A stretch of DNA of 64,000 nt from Locusta migratoria (GCA_026315105.1 CM048750.1:70983797-71047796); one strand, 5' to 3'; counted from the first letter of the stretch, positions 24,255 through 37,619 are shown. Numbers and translations: made by a program. Notes: a model not told the origin generated them from the sequence alone.

Positions 24255-26242
24255 GACTAGGACCCTCACTCACCAGTGGCCAGTTACAGAGTGCCTCTCC
24301 TGCCTCAGCTATACAGGAAGTGACCAGAGTGTCATTAACTTAACAAATGGTCTGAACTTGCACAATGAGAATAGACCTCTTTGCCCAGAAGAAGGAACAC
24401 TTAAGTTGGCTACCCTGTACCCCAGCAGATTACAAATCTTGCACTATTACAACTCTTAAGTAATCTAAAGATATACACACACTCTTTCTCATTTTTCCAG
24501 ACAGAAGGCCAAGTAGTGGAAGAAACGTAATCAAATGAGTGAATATTACTTAAGGATGGTCATAGATTGCATAGGATATTTAAAGAAATCACATAACAAA
24601 TTTAAATTATTATACAGACATTATTGTTAATCGACATTTTGCTGTGGGCTGTCCGTGACTGTGCTGTTTAGGTTAGGGGTATATTATTATAATAATAAGC
24701 AGTCTTCAGTCACAATAATTTTATTGTTTTTATTGTCCAATGTGTTACGGAGCTATAACTAGGGCACAACCATTCGATGGTCTCGTTCCTCCGCGGGGAA
24801 ACATGAGGACCCTCCAAATGTTATTGATACAACCACATTCTATAAAAATGTAAGCTGACCTCCATACACATTCAAAGATCCTCCAGCAAACCTACCTGGA
24901 CTGCCAGAATAATTTGGCGCAAAAATCAAATTGGCATCAGTGGCTGCCAAGACCTGCTCTGTTAACGGAAAGTCTGACACTGTTTACTGTGAGATATTGT
25001 TTGATGCTCATGTGGAGTGTGTTGCTGTTTGAACACTGTATTGGGTCTCTACTGTTTGCCCTGAGGATGCATCAGCATTTGCGTATTGGGTTTTGGAGTG
25101 TTAAATCATCTTGTAGCAATAATAACATAGAAATTACCACTAAAATTCATGGAAAGTCCTGATGAATGGCTTGGAACAAGAGCCACATACAGAAAATGTG
25201 AAACTTCTTAATATCAGAATTTTTAAATCCGTGAATAACTGGGCTGTGGAGAACGTCTTGAAAGTGTAAGTGTGGTGTGCCCCTTCCATCCAAGTTTTGA
25301 CATGACAGAACCTCACCAGTGCTGTACTGGTTTACATAACATGCCAGGATTTATGGTTTCCTGGTGTGAATTAAACCAAATGGAGCATAATATTAATACA
25401 TTTGGCACTATGCCAACTTGGCAAACCTAATGCACTTTTGATGAAGTTGATTAAGAAGATAGTAGATATTTTCTACCTGGTGAGTGAATTTAACATAATA
25501 CAAATCCTGCCCAAAGAAACTAATGCTTCTTCAAATTATTGGCTTCTAGCAAGTTACCATTGGCTTTGAGATGGTCATATGTAGGCATGAGGTCAACTTT
25601 ACTCACTATACGTCCTAAAAAAGCAGATTTGGTAATTCATTTTACAGAAGGCATTGGCAAATGTTTCTTCCATGTAGAGCCTGTTGCCCATATGTTATCC
25701 ACATAATTGAAACAAGAGGAATTTGAGAGTCCAAAAGCTATAGGTTAAACTAGTAAAGCCCAAAGGGGTGCTGCATACCTAGAAAGTCAAAGGAGCTGCA
25801 TCTAGCAGCAACTACAGATATGCAATGCAGTAGTTGATGCATGAAAATACTGATCACCTGCAACTGCACCAAGAACTCTTTCAGTCATGAAATGGGTTAT
25901 GAATCCATGACACATTGCCCTTTAACAGTAGGATTAAAATTGCCGAAAAGGCGCTCAGTGTGGATGGGTCCACTGAGTTGATGAAATTGGAGAAACGATG
26001 GCCTGATTCTGCAAATCTGCCATTTTGTCATGCATTGAGAAGGAAATTGGGTAGGGTTATAATTTGGGTACCAACTACAGCTTATGGCCATAACCAGAAG
26101 CAGTATCAACCCAAAAATATTTTTCCCCAATGGTGAATTGATCACTAACAACATATGGTGATATTCCAGATTTTTATTATAGACAGAGAATTCCCCTGTA
26201 GAAGGAATACATAATGGTGGCCATAGCAGTGCAACACAGCCA

Positions 26243-26292
<50 letters not shown>

Positions 26293-26560
26293 CACCTCCA
26301 ACCACTGTGGCCAGTCTGCGGGTCTAAGCACGGCTGAGGTGAAAGCAACCAGTGGTGGGGGGGTGAGGAAGCAGCATGGAGAGGGGAAAAAAGAAGGAAG
26401 AGGAGGGATGCATGGCAGGGGTGGGGGAACACGTCAGTGCTGTCTGACGGAGAGGGAGGAAGGGAGAGACTGTAGTCTGTGGCAGATGTATGTGCATCTA
26501 GAGTATGGTATGGTCAGAGGAGGGGAGGGTGGTGGGGGCAGAAACTAGCGAAGGTTTAGA
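24255..26560. other. Gap: intronic DNA with a (GT)n tract; no gene recognised
   Basis: I see no conserved coding region. An open frame on the + strand at 24914-25162 does not match a family I know. A (GT)n tract lies at about 26247-26291. From about 26400, G-rich sequence leads into the minus-strand PLE copy and may be its 3' untranslated part. Confidence 0.5.
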
Positions 26561-28460
26561 CCTGGGCAAGGTGGGAGCCTAGAATATATTGTAGGGATAG
26601 TTCCCACCTGTGCAGTTAAAAAAAGCCACTGTTTGCTGGGAGGATGCATTTGGTACATGCTGTATAGCAGTAATTGAAGTGAGCCACTTCATGCTTGTTT
26701 GCATGCTCTGCAACAGGATGGTTTATCTTTCCCCAGACTACAGTTTAATGATGGCCATTCATGCAGACATACTGCTTGTTATTGGTCATGCTCACATAGA
26801 AAGCTGCACAGTGGATCCAGTTCAGTTTGTAGATAACATGACTGCTTTCAGATGTTTCCCTGCCTTTTATGGGATAGGAAATACATGTGATGGGACTGGA
26901 GTAGATAGTGGTGGGATGGTGCCTAGGACAGGTGTTGTGTTTAGTTCTGTTGCAAGGATATGAGCCATAGGGCAAGGATTTGGGAGCAGGGATGGATTAG
27001 GGATGGCCAAGTGTAATACATAGGTTTGGTGGGCAGTGGAATACCACAATAGGAGATGTTGGAGACAGCTAGTCACCACAGATGTGACAAACACAGGTGC
27101 CTGGGCTGTATGGAAGGGACTTTTGGGTGTAGAATGGGTGGCAGCTGTTGAAATGGATGTATTGTTGATGGTTAGTAGGTTTGATATTGACGGAGGTACT
27201 GATGAGGCCATCCTTGAGATGTTGTTCAATGTCGAGGAAGGTTGCTTGTTGGGTTGAATAGGATCAGCTGAAGTGAATAGAGGAGAAGATGTTAAGGTTA
27301 TGAAGGAATGTGGATAGTGTGTCCTCACATTCAGTTCAGATATCATTAATGAATCTAACCAGATTAGGGGTTTGGGATTCTGGGTAGTCAGGAAGGATTT
27401 CTCTAGGGGGCCCATGTAAAGGCTGATGTAAGAAGGTGCCATATGGATGCCAATGGCTGTGCTATGAATTTGTTTGTAGGTGATGCCCTCAAAGGAGAAG
27501 TAATTTGGGATGAGGATGTAGTTGGTGATGGTAACGAGGAAGGAGGTTGTGGGCTTGTAGTCAGTTGGGTGTTGTGAAAGGTACTTTCAACAGTGTCAAG
27601 GCCATAACGATTGGGGATGTTGGTGTAGAGGGAGGTGGCATCATCTGTGCTGATCGTGGTACCAGTTAGTAAAGGAATGGGAACTGTGGAGAGTCAGTTA
27701 AAGAAATGGTTGGTGCCTTTATGTAGGAGAATAGGTTGTGGGTAATAGGTTGAAGGCACTGGTCCACAAGAGCAGAGATCCTCTCATTGGGGGCACCATA
27801 ACTGCAACAATGTGATCTAAAGGGTGGTTGGGTTTGGGGACTTAAGGGAACACGTAGAAGGTGGGGGTATAGGAGGGATAAGAGAGAGAGAGAGAGAGAC
27901 TCCACAGACCACAGAGAGGTCCTGGGATGGGCCTAAGGATTTGGTGAGCGACTGAAGATCCTGTTGGATTTTTGCAATGGGATCATTGTAGCTGGGTGTA
28001 TTAAGTGGAAGAATCTGACAGTTGGCAGTGACCCTCTGCCACATAGTCCTTTCGGTCTAGAGCCACATTGGTGCAGTATTTGTCAACAGGCATGAGGTTG
28101 GTATCAATTTTGAGGGATTAGGGGAATGATTCTGAGGCTAGGTTAGAAGGTATAAAATTCTGAAAAGTTGGAGATAATTTGGGGCTCTAGTACTTGGTGG
28201 GCAAGGGCATCAGTCTGGAAGATAGGTTGCAGAGCAAGAGAATTTTTTGAATGGCGGTGTGGTGCTGCAGGACCATTATGGCCTGATTTTCATACTTTTG
28301 CAGAATTGGGTTGGTGAGAGCTGTGGACTGACAGAATATGAACTGGTGGAAGTCATTATGGAGGGAGGGATTCCAGCAAGAGATGGCTAATTTGATGCTT
28401 AAGCCATTTGGGGGAGGGGGGGGATACCATGAGCTAGCAGCAACATAGCACATCAATATG
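26561..28460 (-). pseudogene. Penelope-like element relic, minus strand
   Basis: On the minus strand the same PLE order as the 17.8-19.5 kb copy appears. Near 27440 is MAPSYISLYMGPLEKSF (motif B region). Just after it, in another frame, motif C reads FINDI instead of FIDDI, so one catalytic Asp is changed. Then at 26980-26745 is the GIY-YIG end, with SSHVIYKLNWIHCAAFYVSMT and MNGHH. Upstream parts of the RT lie between 28460 and 27500 in several frames. A CT/AG tract is at about 27886-27900. The copy cannot encode an active enzyme. Confidence 0.82.
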
Positions 28461-28631
28461 TGAAACTGGGGTCTGGCTAGATATAGGTAAACTTTTCTGT
28501 ATTGGTGCAGATAGAAATGATCTGTGGTAGTATATTAAAGATGGATAAAATCACACTAAATCACCCTCAAAATGCAAGATGATGAAAAAGTCCCTACGTG
28601 AATGAAAAAAACTGTGAAAATCTTGTAAGAA

Positions 28632-28680
<49 letters not shown>

Positions 28681-29068
28681 GGGGGGTGGGGGGGACACAC
28701 GTGTGAACCCTTTGGGAATGCATGAAGTACATTCAAGAATCCAGGAAAATTGTAAAATAATTAATGCAGGTACATTGACAATGACGATTTTACAAATAAG
28801 ACAGAGGGAGTTGGGCTGGTAACAGAACTATGGTTGTCAATGTTAAAGTGAAATACATGGGCGGGAGGAAATTTTGAAATCAGAAAGGTCATGTTCACTA
28901 GTTCCTGCCCCCACCACCCTGCCCTTCCCTTCCCTGCCCACAAACTATCCTTACATACGTCTCCCTTCCCACCACACATTGCAGTCCCTTCCCTTTTTTC
29001 TACGCTGTCCATCAGACAGCACTGGCGTATTCCCCCATCCTCTGTTAATTACACAGGTTAGGTGTTAG
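28461..29068. other. Gap with a (GT)n microsatellite
   Basis: A (GT)n tract lies at about 28633-28679, followed by a G-rich run. The rest shows no coding signal. The left part may be the 5' end of the minus-strand PLE. Confidence 0.6.
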
Positions 29069-29371
29069 TGATAACATATTGTATTCTTCAAGAGAGATAG
29101 ACAGTCTAGTCAGTACTTACCTCAGTTCTGTACCGCCGATAGTCACACAAAAACCAAAAATGGAGGGGGGGGGGGGAAGACACTAGTTTTCAGAACTGTG
29201 TTCTTCCACCCTACCTGATCGAGGAATACAGTTTAGAAAGCGTCTTCTATTTTTGTCTCCATTTGCATTTTTTGTGTGACTATTAGCAGTACAGAACTAA
29301 GGCAAGTACGGCACAGTAAATCTATCTCTTTTGAAGAATATTTTAGCATCTCGGTGATAATATGTTATCTT
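29069..29371. repeat. Foldback/MITE-like repeat with long imperfect inverted arms
   Basis: The arm at about 29072-29150 (ataacatattgtattcttca ... gatagtcacacaaaa) pairs with about 29270-29368 (tttttgtgtgactattagca ... aatatgttat). The right arm has an extra insertion of about 15 bases. A poly-G run is at about 29163-29176 in the loop. A half copy (tttttgtgtgactataagca ... ctatctcttttgaa) lies at about 51193-51257, showing that the family is dispersed. Confidence 0.78.
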
Positions 29372-30449
29372 TCACATTAAACCTCTCTCTTTCCTGGAAG
29401 AACCAGGTTAGCTTGTATAAAATATTTCATAGGTTACATCTGATGAACCTATAGTTAATAACTAAAATGTTCTGAGAATAATTTACAAGGAATTCTTTCA
29501 CTCTGAAAACAGAAGATAACGCTATTTCTAAGCTGGGTCACACTAAATGGGCATTACATTTCCTTCAAAATACTAAACCAGTACAACTGGGACCTTTTAT
29601 TTTTCACTTGTTCCATATAAAATTGAATTAGGGAATTATATTGTTATGTCAAATACTTCACAATACACTCTGTTGTGGTCTGTGAGTACATATTTATGTA
29701 GTGAAAGCAAATTTACACTCCTGGAATCTCATTTACATTACACTCAAGTGACAACTATTTAGAAATAATGAAGTGCTGTAAGTTTTTCAATACAAATACT
29801 AGATAAAACAGAATTTTCTATATTTCTCTAAATAATGTGCTTTAGGTTTGGGTGAAACTTGAGAGAGATTAACTAATCTCCCAAATGATTCTGAACTGCC
29901 TGCAGACAGGTGATAAACAATGTGTAAATTGATCTAACAAGTCTTTGTGCTACTTACTCATTTGCTCAAAGAAGAGACTATTCTAGAGTGGTACTTCAAG
30001 CACACATGGTATGCTTTGCAGACAACATAGCATTTGTATGCTTTGTTATTTCTTGCCGGTTGAAGTGACATTGCCAATACCTTTCTTTTTGTGAAAAATT
30101 ACTAAGCAACTTCTTAATTCACTGCTATGCTTTCTTGAATAGTGTATTTCCATTACTTTATTTATGGTGTGTACATAATATTTCAAATGTTAAATCTAGA
30201 TTGTGGTATTTATAGTTATTCAGACAGCATATAACAGTAAATTGGAAACAAGTAAGTGGTGAGAAATCTAAATAATGCACTGTGCTGATATTTTAATACT
30301 ATCATAATGAGTAAGTTTGTATTCTGTAGTTGAAAATGTGATACTTTCCCATTTTAACATATGTTAAAATTTTTTTATTGGCCCTCCACTTACAATCACA
30401 TAACCACTGGTATTTATCAGCCACTCTCGCCATATTCCTTGTGTTTCAG
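29372..30449. other. Gap: intronic, nothing recognised
   Basis: AT-rich intron sequence ending in the polypyrimidine tract and TTTCAG acceptor of the next EFR3 exon. Confidence 0.65.
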
Positions 30450-30585
30450 GCTCAGTATTCATACACTGTAGTAGAAACACTAATGGCTCATCTAGACGAT
30501 AATTCCAAATCCAACCCTAAAATTCGGACCAGTATAGCTGATGTTCTATCCAAGATAATAGCAATTGCAGCAGGTGAAAGTGTTG
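30450..30585 (+). CDS. EFR3: EFR3 exon B
   Basis: The acceptor is CTTGTGTTTCAG ending at 30449 and the donor is GTAAGT at 30586. The frame starts at 30450 (AQYSYTVVETLMAHLDDNS) and reads through KSNPKIRTSIADVLSKIIAIAAGESV, with one base left over. This is one of the most conserved parts of insect EFR3, within the alpha-helical repeat scaffold that lies on the inner face of the plasma membrane. The 5' junction is phase 0 with the exon at 15182-15260. The leftover G joins GT of the next exon to make Gly. No stop or odd codon is present. Confidence 0.95.
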
Positions 30586-31689
30586 GTAAGTATAGTTAAA
30601 TGCATCTAAATAAATTGGAGAATATTTGTGCAAGATAGAACATACGCTGCAAAATGTAATAGCCTGTTCTTTTGTTTTCCATGTGTAATTTGTACATGTT
30701 CAGGATTTTGTGTCTGCAACATGTGTGCAAAACAGGCATACACTTTTCATTCATTCGTGTTTTCATACCTATATCACTGAAAGTAAATAATGAAGTGAAA
30801 ATGTTTTGAAAAGACCTTTTTTTTTTTATATTTATCAATGTGATGTCTGTTCTGCTGAATGGTCATAATTTTATGAATTCAAAATTTTCAAACATATCGA
30901 CCCTTTTAGGGCATTGAAATAAATTTAACGGTAAAGTTGAAAATTTGTTCTGGATGGGATTTGAACCCATATTGCTCATTTCAGGCCAGCAGTCGCCAAT
31001 TAGGTTATTCAGACGTGCTCCCTTCCAGCGCAAATTCTCAACTTATAGCACGCTACGATCATAGTGCCTCCCCCCCCCCCCCCCCCCAAAAACCCAATAG
31101 TTCCTCTTGCTTGCAGAATTTATGGATTCTCGCAAGGGATCTAGCATAGTTGTGCATCCACAGAGAAATAGTCAAGTGCATGTTGGGGCTTATATACAAT
31201 TCGCCATAAAAATACTACATACATTTATTGTATCCATGTGTCCTCCTCTAAAAATGAACATTCTTTTCTGTAATAGATGGCTTAAGAAAGTGGAAAAAAC
31301 CCAAACCTAATCAGCATGTCAATAAAAGAGTCAGATACTAACAGACTACCTGCATAGCAAGTCCTGAAGCATTACTTGTTATTTAAGAGCATTTAATTGT
31401 TTTTTCCAAGGGTAATGTAATTTTTATGTAGTTAAAACACTTACTGATTTAATATTAAACATAGAATTGTGAAATGCTCTGTGTCAGTGTACTAAGTACT
31501 CACTCATCTAAAAGCCATCTGTCAATAATACAGTGTGTGTTTCTCAGGTGCTGCATAAGATACTTTTAAGCAGCCACATTATTCTTGTCCTTTCTTCTCC
31601 TGGAATATTTTGCAATGGGCTGTTGACAGAAAATAGTTTTATTGTGAGTGTTGACACTTACTAGCTTTCCTTTATAATTCTTGTTTCAG
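30586..31689. other. Intron with a possible minus-strand tRNA-related SINE fragment and poly-C run
   Basis: At about 30940-31060, 'gggatttgaaccca' (30957-30970) is the reverse complement of a B-box-like sequence. It lies in a block that could be a tRNA-derived SINE read on the minus strand, ending at a long poly-C run (about 31069-31087). No A box or target duplication was confirmed. Confidence 0.4.
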
Positions 31690-31979
31690 GTCCTTCTGTT
31701 CTTGAAATCATTAACTCCCTTTTGATGCACCTCCGTGTATCAGTTACTCGAGAGGCACCATCGGATGACCCACAAGCCCAGCGAGATGAAAAATTGTACC
31801 AGGAAGCTTTGATTAATGCACTGGGTGAATTTGCCAATCATTTGCCTGATTACCAGAAAATAGAAATAATGATGTTCATCATGAGTAAAGTGCCATACCC
31901 TTCACTGGACCATCTTCGTGGCTTCAGTGGACCAGGGGATGTACTGTTACAAAATATTCTTCTAAAATCATTGTTAAAG
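31690..31979 (+). CDS. EFR3: EFR3 exon C (longest exon seen)
   Basis: The acceptor is TTGTTTCAG ending at 31689 and the donor is GTAAGA at 31980. With the carried-in G the frame reads GPSVLEIINSLLMHLRVSVT, then a variable acidic linker, then DEKLYQEALINALGEFANHLPDYQKIEIMMFIMSKVP and a C-terminal stretch ending LLQNILLKSLLK. The motifs GEFANHLPDYQK and MMFIMSKVP are hallmarks of EFR3. The exon ends in phase 0, and the next exon, 8.75 kb away, continues with VGTKYQT as expected for the family. The intron between them holds several transposon relics. Confidence 0.96.
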
Positions 31980-32999
31980 GTAAGAGTAACTATTTTTAAA
32001 TCAAATTTGCTGATTATTAGTATCAATAATTTCTTGTTTTGTATCTATTTGTAATTTTTTTTTTTTTATTTTGCAACAATGGAAAATCCAGCTTGGAATA
32101 TCAATAATAGAAGATAGATAGCAACTCACCATAAAGACAATTGCTGATCAGCAGACAGGCACATAAAATACACAATTACATGCACAAAGCTTAATTTTTG
32201 ACCATGGCCTTCATCAGAAAAAGAAACACACAAATTCACACAATCACTCAGACGTAACTCGCACAAGCAGGACCACGATATATGGCCGTTCCAGTGCAAC
32301 AGGCATCTTGACAGAGAGTGACGAAGGGAGGGGAGTGAAGGGCAGTGGAGGATGAAGGATCAGGCAAGGGTGGGTGTGGAATGTTGTAGTGTGACTATGT
32401 AGCTGGATTATACCACCACATAAAATTCTTCAGCATAACAGATTATCTTACACTGAAAGCTTATGTAACAGAATATGGTCCTTCAGAAGTCTGGAGTCTG
32501 CTAGTCATTTCCTATAAACCAGCAAATACATTTAAAGGATTGGATTGGACTTCATCTATATCTTTGAAGCGGCTGCTTGCTCTGAGATTTCTTGTGGTTT
32601 GTGAAAAGCTATTCTTCTTATAAATGACGTACTCAGAAAGGATGTTTGTAGTATTATAACCCAAAGTTGACTTTATTTTCCCCTCTTAAATACATTTCTG
32701 TTTCAGAGCTATGTGAGAACTCCAATTACAATATTAACAAGACAAAAAACAGCCATTATTACAACAAAGTATTCAGAGATTATACAATTTCATCAACTTC
32801 TGGGGTGAGATCCGTCTATTTCTCCATGCTGCACATGCTTACAAAGTGTCTGTTGTGGATTTCATAGAGCTGCACCGACAGGATTTTGCTCAAAGTATCT
32901 GATTCCATCACATTAAATTTCCGCAAATTTAGACTATTTGATTATCTTGTGATGATATCAGGGCATGTAGTGTAGATCGTTACACTACATTCTGCATTG
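31980..32999. other. Intron start with a dispersed repeat copy
   Basis: The block 32082-32280 (ttggaatatcaataatagaa ... ccatggccttcatcagaaaaag) belongs to the repeat family also at 10900-11100 (inverted) and 56474-56560. The rest, including 32400-32990, shows nothing recognisable. Confidence 0.6.
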
Positions 33000-33600
33000 C
33001 ATGACGTGTCATATAGGCTCTGATAGGCAGTAATGTGGGATGCAGCTTGGAATGCAGTAAAGGGAAATTGTGAGAGAGTGAATAAGGGGAGATTTAGAAG
33101 TTTGTCTGTGTGTGTGGGGGGGGGGGGGGGGGGGGGTAGGAGGGGGGGGGGCAGAGTGTAAAATGATAAAAATAAAAGGACATTTAAATATTAAAGAAAA
33201 ATAAGTAAATAAAATATAAAAGAAGGTGACACGCAGTTGGTAGAAAGACATGAACTGGAACGAATACAGGATAGTGAGTGGAGGAAAGGAGGACTGTCAG
33301 GTACGAGATGTATAATGGTAAGTTGTCTTAGGTTGAGGCCAGGGTGGTTGCGGAATCATAGAATATGTTGAAGGGACAACTCCCATCTGCAAAGTGAAGT
33401 TCAGAAGAGTTGGTGGTAGAGGGGAGGATCAAGATGGCCTGGGTTGTAAAGCTGCCATTGAAATCAAGAGTGTTGTGTTCAGCTGTATGCTGTCCCTAGG
33501 GTGGTCCATCTTATTTTTTTGCCACAGTTTGATGGTGAAAATTCATGCTGCTTGACAGCTGGTTTGTTGTCATGCTCACTCAGTGCCAAACCCCTTATAA
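33000..33600 (-). pseudogene. Penelope-like fragment (GIY-YIG end), minus strand, with poly-G tract
   Basis: Read on the minus strand, 33480-33560 contains the 'gtggcaaaaaaataagatgg' type block that matches the GIY-YIG C-terminal end at 9868-9890. The part down to 33330 matches its 3' flank ('aagggacaactcccatctgc' at 33371, compare 26594). A G-rich run occupies about 33116-33150. No frame is intact. Confidence 0.55.
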
Positions 33601-35290
33601 AATATTTAAATATCTTGGGTCGAGCTAGGTATCAGTAGTGTACAATGTTAGACTACAGCTGCCCTTCTCTGAATTTTTCTATATCCACCGTCAGTCCCAC
33701 ATGGTGGGGATCTCACAATGGGCAGCATTACTCCAAAATAGGATGCAGAAGTGTAGTGTAGGCAGTTTTTTTCAGTAGAACTGTTGCATCTTCTAAGTGT
33801 TCTGCCAATAGAATGTAGCCTTTGGTTCACCTGCCCTACAGTATTTTCTGTGTGTTCTTTCCAATTTAAGTTGTTTGTAATTTCTATTCCTAGGCATTTA
33901 TTTGAATTTATGGCCTTTAATTTGATTGATTTATCATGTAAATGAAGTTAAATCAATTTCTTTTAGTGCTCATATGGATGACTTTACACTTTTCGTGTTT
34001 ACGGTCAATTGACAATTATCACACCCTGTAGATATGTTATCTAAATAATTTTGCATTTGCTTTTGATATTCTGATCACTTTACTATCTTATAAACGACAG
34101 CATGATCCACGAACAGTCTAAGAGAGCTGCGCACATTGTTTCCTAAATCATTTATAAAGATTGGGAATAGTAGAGGCACTATAACACTTCCTTGGGGAAC
34201 ACCAGATATCACTTCTGTTTTACTTGATGACTTTCCATCAATTACTACATACTATTTCATTTCGGCCAGGAAATCGCGAATCCAATCGCACAATTGTGGT
34301 TACATTCCATAAGCACACAATTTGACTAGAAAATGCTTGTGGGGTTCCGTATCAAAAGCCTTCTGGAAATTGAGAAATATGAAATCGATTTGACATCCTT
34401 TGTTGATAGCACTCATCACTTCATGTGAGTAAAGAGCTAGCTGTGTTTTACCAGAACGTTAGTTTCTGAATCCATGTTGACTATGGGTCAATAGGTCATT
34501 CTCTTTGGGGTAGTTCATAATGTTTGAGGAAAGTATATGTTCTAAAATCCTCCTGCAAAACTGATGTTAATGATATAGGCTTCTAATTTTGCGAATCACT
34601 CCTATTGCCTTTCTTGAATATTGGAGTGACCTGTGCAACTTTCCAGTCTCTGGTTACGGATCTTTCACTGAGTGAGCTATTATGTATGATAGGAATGACA
34701 GGAATTTTGGAAAGGTCTGTTTAGCTGTAATCCATTGCATAGTGAAGATACTGATGTGTTTTGCCACTAGTATACTTTCCATACAACCAGAATTTCTTTG
34801 GATTTTCTACCAACCAAGTTGTGTCACAGGATTTCATTGTGGAAACTATTATAAGATCTTGCATTGAACTTAAAGCTAAATTTTGAGTTTCAGTAAAAGA
34901 TTGCCAGTCTTGGAGAGTTTGTGTCTGTTTAAATTTAGCCTGCTGTTTTCTTTGCTATGGGGGGTCAGCCCCCTCTTTTGTTAATGTTAATTTATCTGCT
35001 ATAAATCTAGCAATAGCTATCAATATTATTTCTTTGAATGTAAGCCACATATGATCTGCATGGCTAGATTCGAAAGGCTGGAGATTCTCACTCTTAAAGA
35101 GTTAACTGAATTTTTATCTGTGTGGTTTTTTGTTTGTTTTTTTTTTTTTTTTGTATAAATATATTTTTCATGTAATTTGAGTGAATTTTGGAAATTTTGA
35201 TATTCACTCTCACTCTGTTTTGATGCTGTGTCTTTAGGCAGGTCACACAAAGATTGATCTATCTGCAAGTTAACCATTGTAGAACCTGTT
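33601..35290 (-). pseudogene. CR1-like non-LTR retrotransposon relic (RT region), minus strand
   Basis: From right to left on the minus strand: the end of the endonuclease/linker (35277-35026); the linker (KFWLYGKYTSG near 34800); the RT core with NYRPISLTS-like and CGFRK-like remnants; a decayed GVPQGS region near 34200; and the thumb end (33830-33648: NQRLHSIGRTLRR ... VQRRAA-like). Frames are badly broken. This copy is useful because at 34975-35050 it shows the family sequence without the insertion present in the 43.8-49.4 kb copy. Confidence 0.82.
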
Positions 35291-36560
35291 TACATGAGAT
35301 AATTCAACACAAAATTTTATTTGCTCAGCAGGGGTCTGAAGATGCTAATGTGTTAAAAGGTTTCTTAATATTAACAGTTGATGATATTTATTTATAAAAT
35401 GAATAATACATTTGTAGTCCCAAATCATTGTCGATCAAGATGAACATACAAAGACAAGTAAGTTGTGGCTGTACAAGTATGGTGCTCCACATGTGTGTGA
35501 CAAAAGCAAGCCACATTCAACAGAAACAGGCATTCACTCAGCAGGGAAAATATCATCTGCTATCACACACAATTTCAGCTGAAGCTTGTCAATGTTGACC
35601 TGCATGTGTCACAAGAAACACTGCTAGATTTGTTTGGAAAGCCATAGACTCTTCATAACTGCACTCTTTAATATAGGTGTCGATTTCTCAGTGCAAAGTC
35701 CTCATCTTCCATGGGAGTCTACCATTGGCAAATACTTGTAAGCTTCATATGGGTTAAGCATCACACTTACGGCTACATTGTTGGAATCTTAAACCCTAAT
35801 CTTCCTTCCTTCTTTTATGGCTACATCAACTTACATCTAAATTTTAAACTTGAATGTGAATTCAGATGGAGACTCATTGTTGTCAATATGTTGTACCCAG
35901 CTGTTGGAGTGAACCTCTGATCTTTATACAGGCCATTCCAGATCTGTGCAATCGGTGCCTGCTTTATTCTACGACACATCGTTCAGCACACTGCATTGAC
36001 TACACTGGAATCACATTGATTGCAAGTGATTACCATGAATGACCTGCTTTATCAGTTACCTACTCCAGCAGTAGTAAGAGATTCAACATTCATCTCATTG
36101 TCACTGTGCTATGTCCAACCGTTTACAAATAACCTCAGTTTCTGCATTCAGAAAAATTAAATGTTGCAAAGCAAAATTTCTCTGGGATCTATCAGTCTGC
36201 AAATAGTTATATGGCCTCTCCACTTCATATAGGTCTCCAGAAGAATAATGGGCAATAGGTTTACAGTTTTTATCATGTGAATGCCTTTCAGATTGTACAG
36301 TGTCATTCAGACTTTCGGCACCACACGGCTGACTTTCTCGTAATGTCATCCACTGGGGCAGATCATGTGGCATGTCTGCAGCAGCTGCACTTCCAGACAT
36401 AAAAAGTGGTACACCCTCTTAAAGTTTTTTAAGTCACTCAAAATTTATTGTTTAAACAGTGCATATGGAGTACACGAAATTATTACATTTACAGATTAAT
36501 AGCTCATCAATATTGAGGTTGCAGGTGTTGATCTGTGCATAAACACTCATATTAGTACGT
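35291..36560. other. Gap: intronic, no gene recognised
   Basis: There is no recognisable exon or transposase. The segment from about 36400 may be the 3' end of the minus-strand Tc1-like relic that follows. Confidence 0.5.
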
Positions 36561-36569
36561 GATGTAGCA

Positions 36570-37100
36570 TCTGTGAGTGGCAATGCAGGCTACGATTCTG
36601 GCATCCATTTGATCATACGTATGGTGAATACTGTCTTGGGATACCCCCTCAATCTGTTCGCGTATTTCTGCAATAGCTACGGGTTAATAAATCGCATGTG
36701 TCACTTGTCATCACTTTCCCTCTCGAACATCGGACACAAATCTGCTGAACATGCTGGCCGGGGAAGTTGCTGCCCTTGTTGCGAAGTGTGTCGAGTGTCA
36801 CATGTGCTGTGTGGGTGGGTATTATCCTGTCGGAACAGCACCTCACCTCCCCGTTGTGAGAATGACAAAAGAATGGGTCTCATGACATTTCGCACTTACC
36901 GAATGCAGGTTAGCTTTCCCTCCATGAACACCAAATGTGAATGAGAATTATAGCTTATTTCATCTAAGAATACAAGGCCCAGATGAGGCCAATGTGTCTC
37001 AGACGGAGGCATTCCGCGAGACGACATTTCCCAGGTCTACGTCGTATGTGCGAACTACGATCACTCGCTCGGAAGCAGAATCACCATCATTGCCAAACTG
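36570..37100 (-). pseudogene. Tc1-like transposase relic, minus strand
   Basis: On the minus strand near 36815 the frame reads LFRQDNTHPHSTCDT, which is the QDNARPH block of Tc1-family DDE/D transposases and contains the second catalytic Asp. It is followed in a shifted frame by VTLDTLRNKG and by a PACSAD-like stretch (normally PWPARSPDLSPIEH). Upstream, around 36900-36940, VFMEGKLTC-like sequence fits the preceding strand. Several frameshifts make it inactive. Terminal inverted repeats were not located. Confidence 0.72.
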
Positions 37101-37619
37101 ACACAGCATATCTGACTTATGTGGCAATTTTCCTAAATGACCATCCTATCACTCAGAAGTGCATAATTTGCCCCCCATTTCAAACTCACTCATTTTGGCT
37201 GTAGGAACCACAAGTTCGTCTCCGTGGTGTGGCACCTGTTAACTTCGCATGTCGTTATCGCACTGAGCTTTACAGCTGTTAACGTTCCCTGTTAAAGGGC
37301 ACACACAGACAGCACTCTAGCAGCTGTGTCCTTGTGCTGTCTGTTGGCAGACAACATTAAAACATCTACTGTCTCCCAGGTGGTGTCTGCCAACATCAGT
37401 GCAAAATTCACATCATTTTTCCTAATGTACTATTTTGTTTTCCTTTTTCTTTGAAGCGTATTTACTAAACCTCAAAAACACTGTTTAGTGATTAACCCCA
37501 AAAAAGTATGTCCTACATTCTTATGCTACCCTCTCTGTGCACAAGGAGTCCTGCCACTTTATCATTGCAACGTGACTGGCAGCCTCTAGCTTTCTTCATT
37601 AAGAAATTATCACCTACAT
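37101..37619. other. Gap: unassigned, possibly the remaining Tc1-like and gypsy sequence
   Basis: No motif was recognised. The right end leads into a gypsy RNase H fragment. Confidence 0.45.

Noticed and set aside
25915..26136. A 73-codon + strand frame as a possible host exon
   Set aside because: There is no family match, it does not fit the EFR3 exon chain (exon A joins exon B exactly), and no convincing splice signals were seen.
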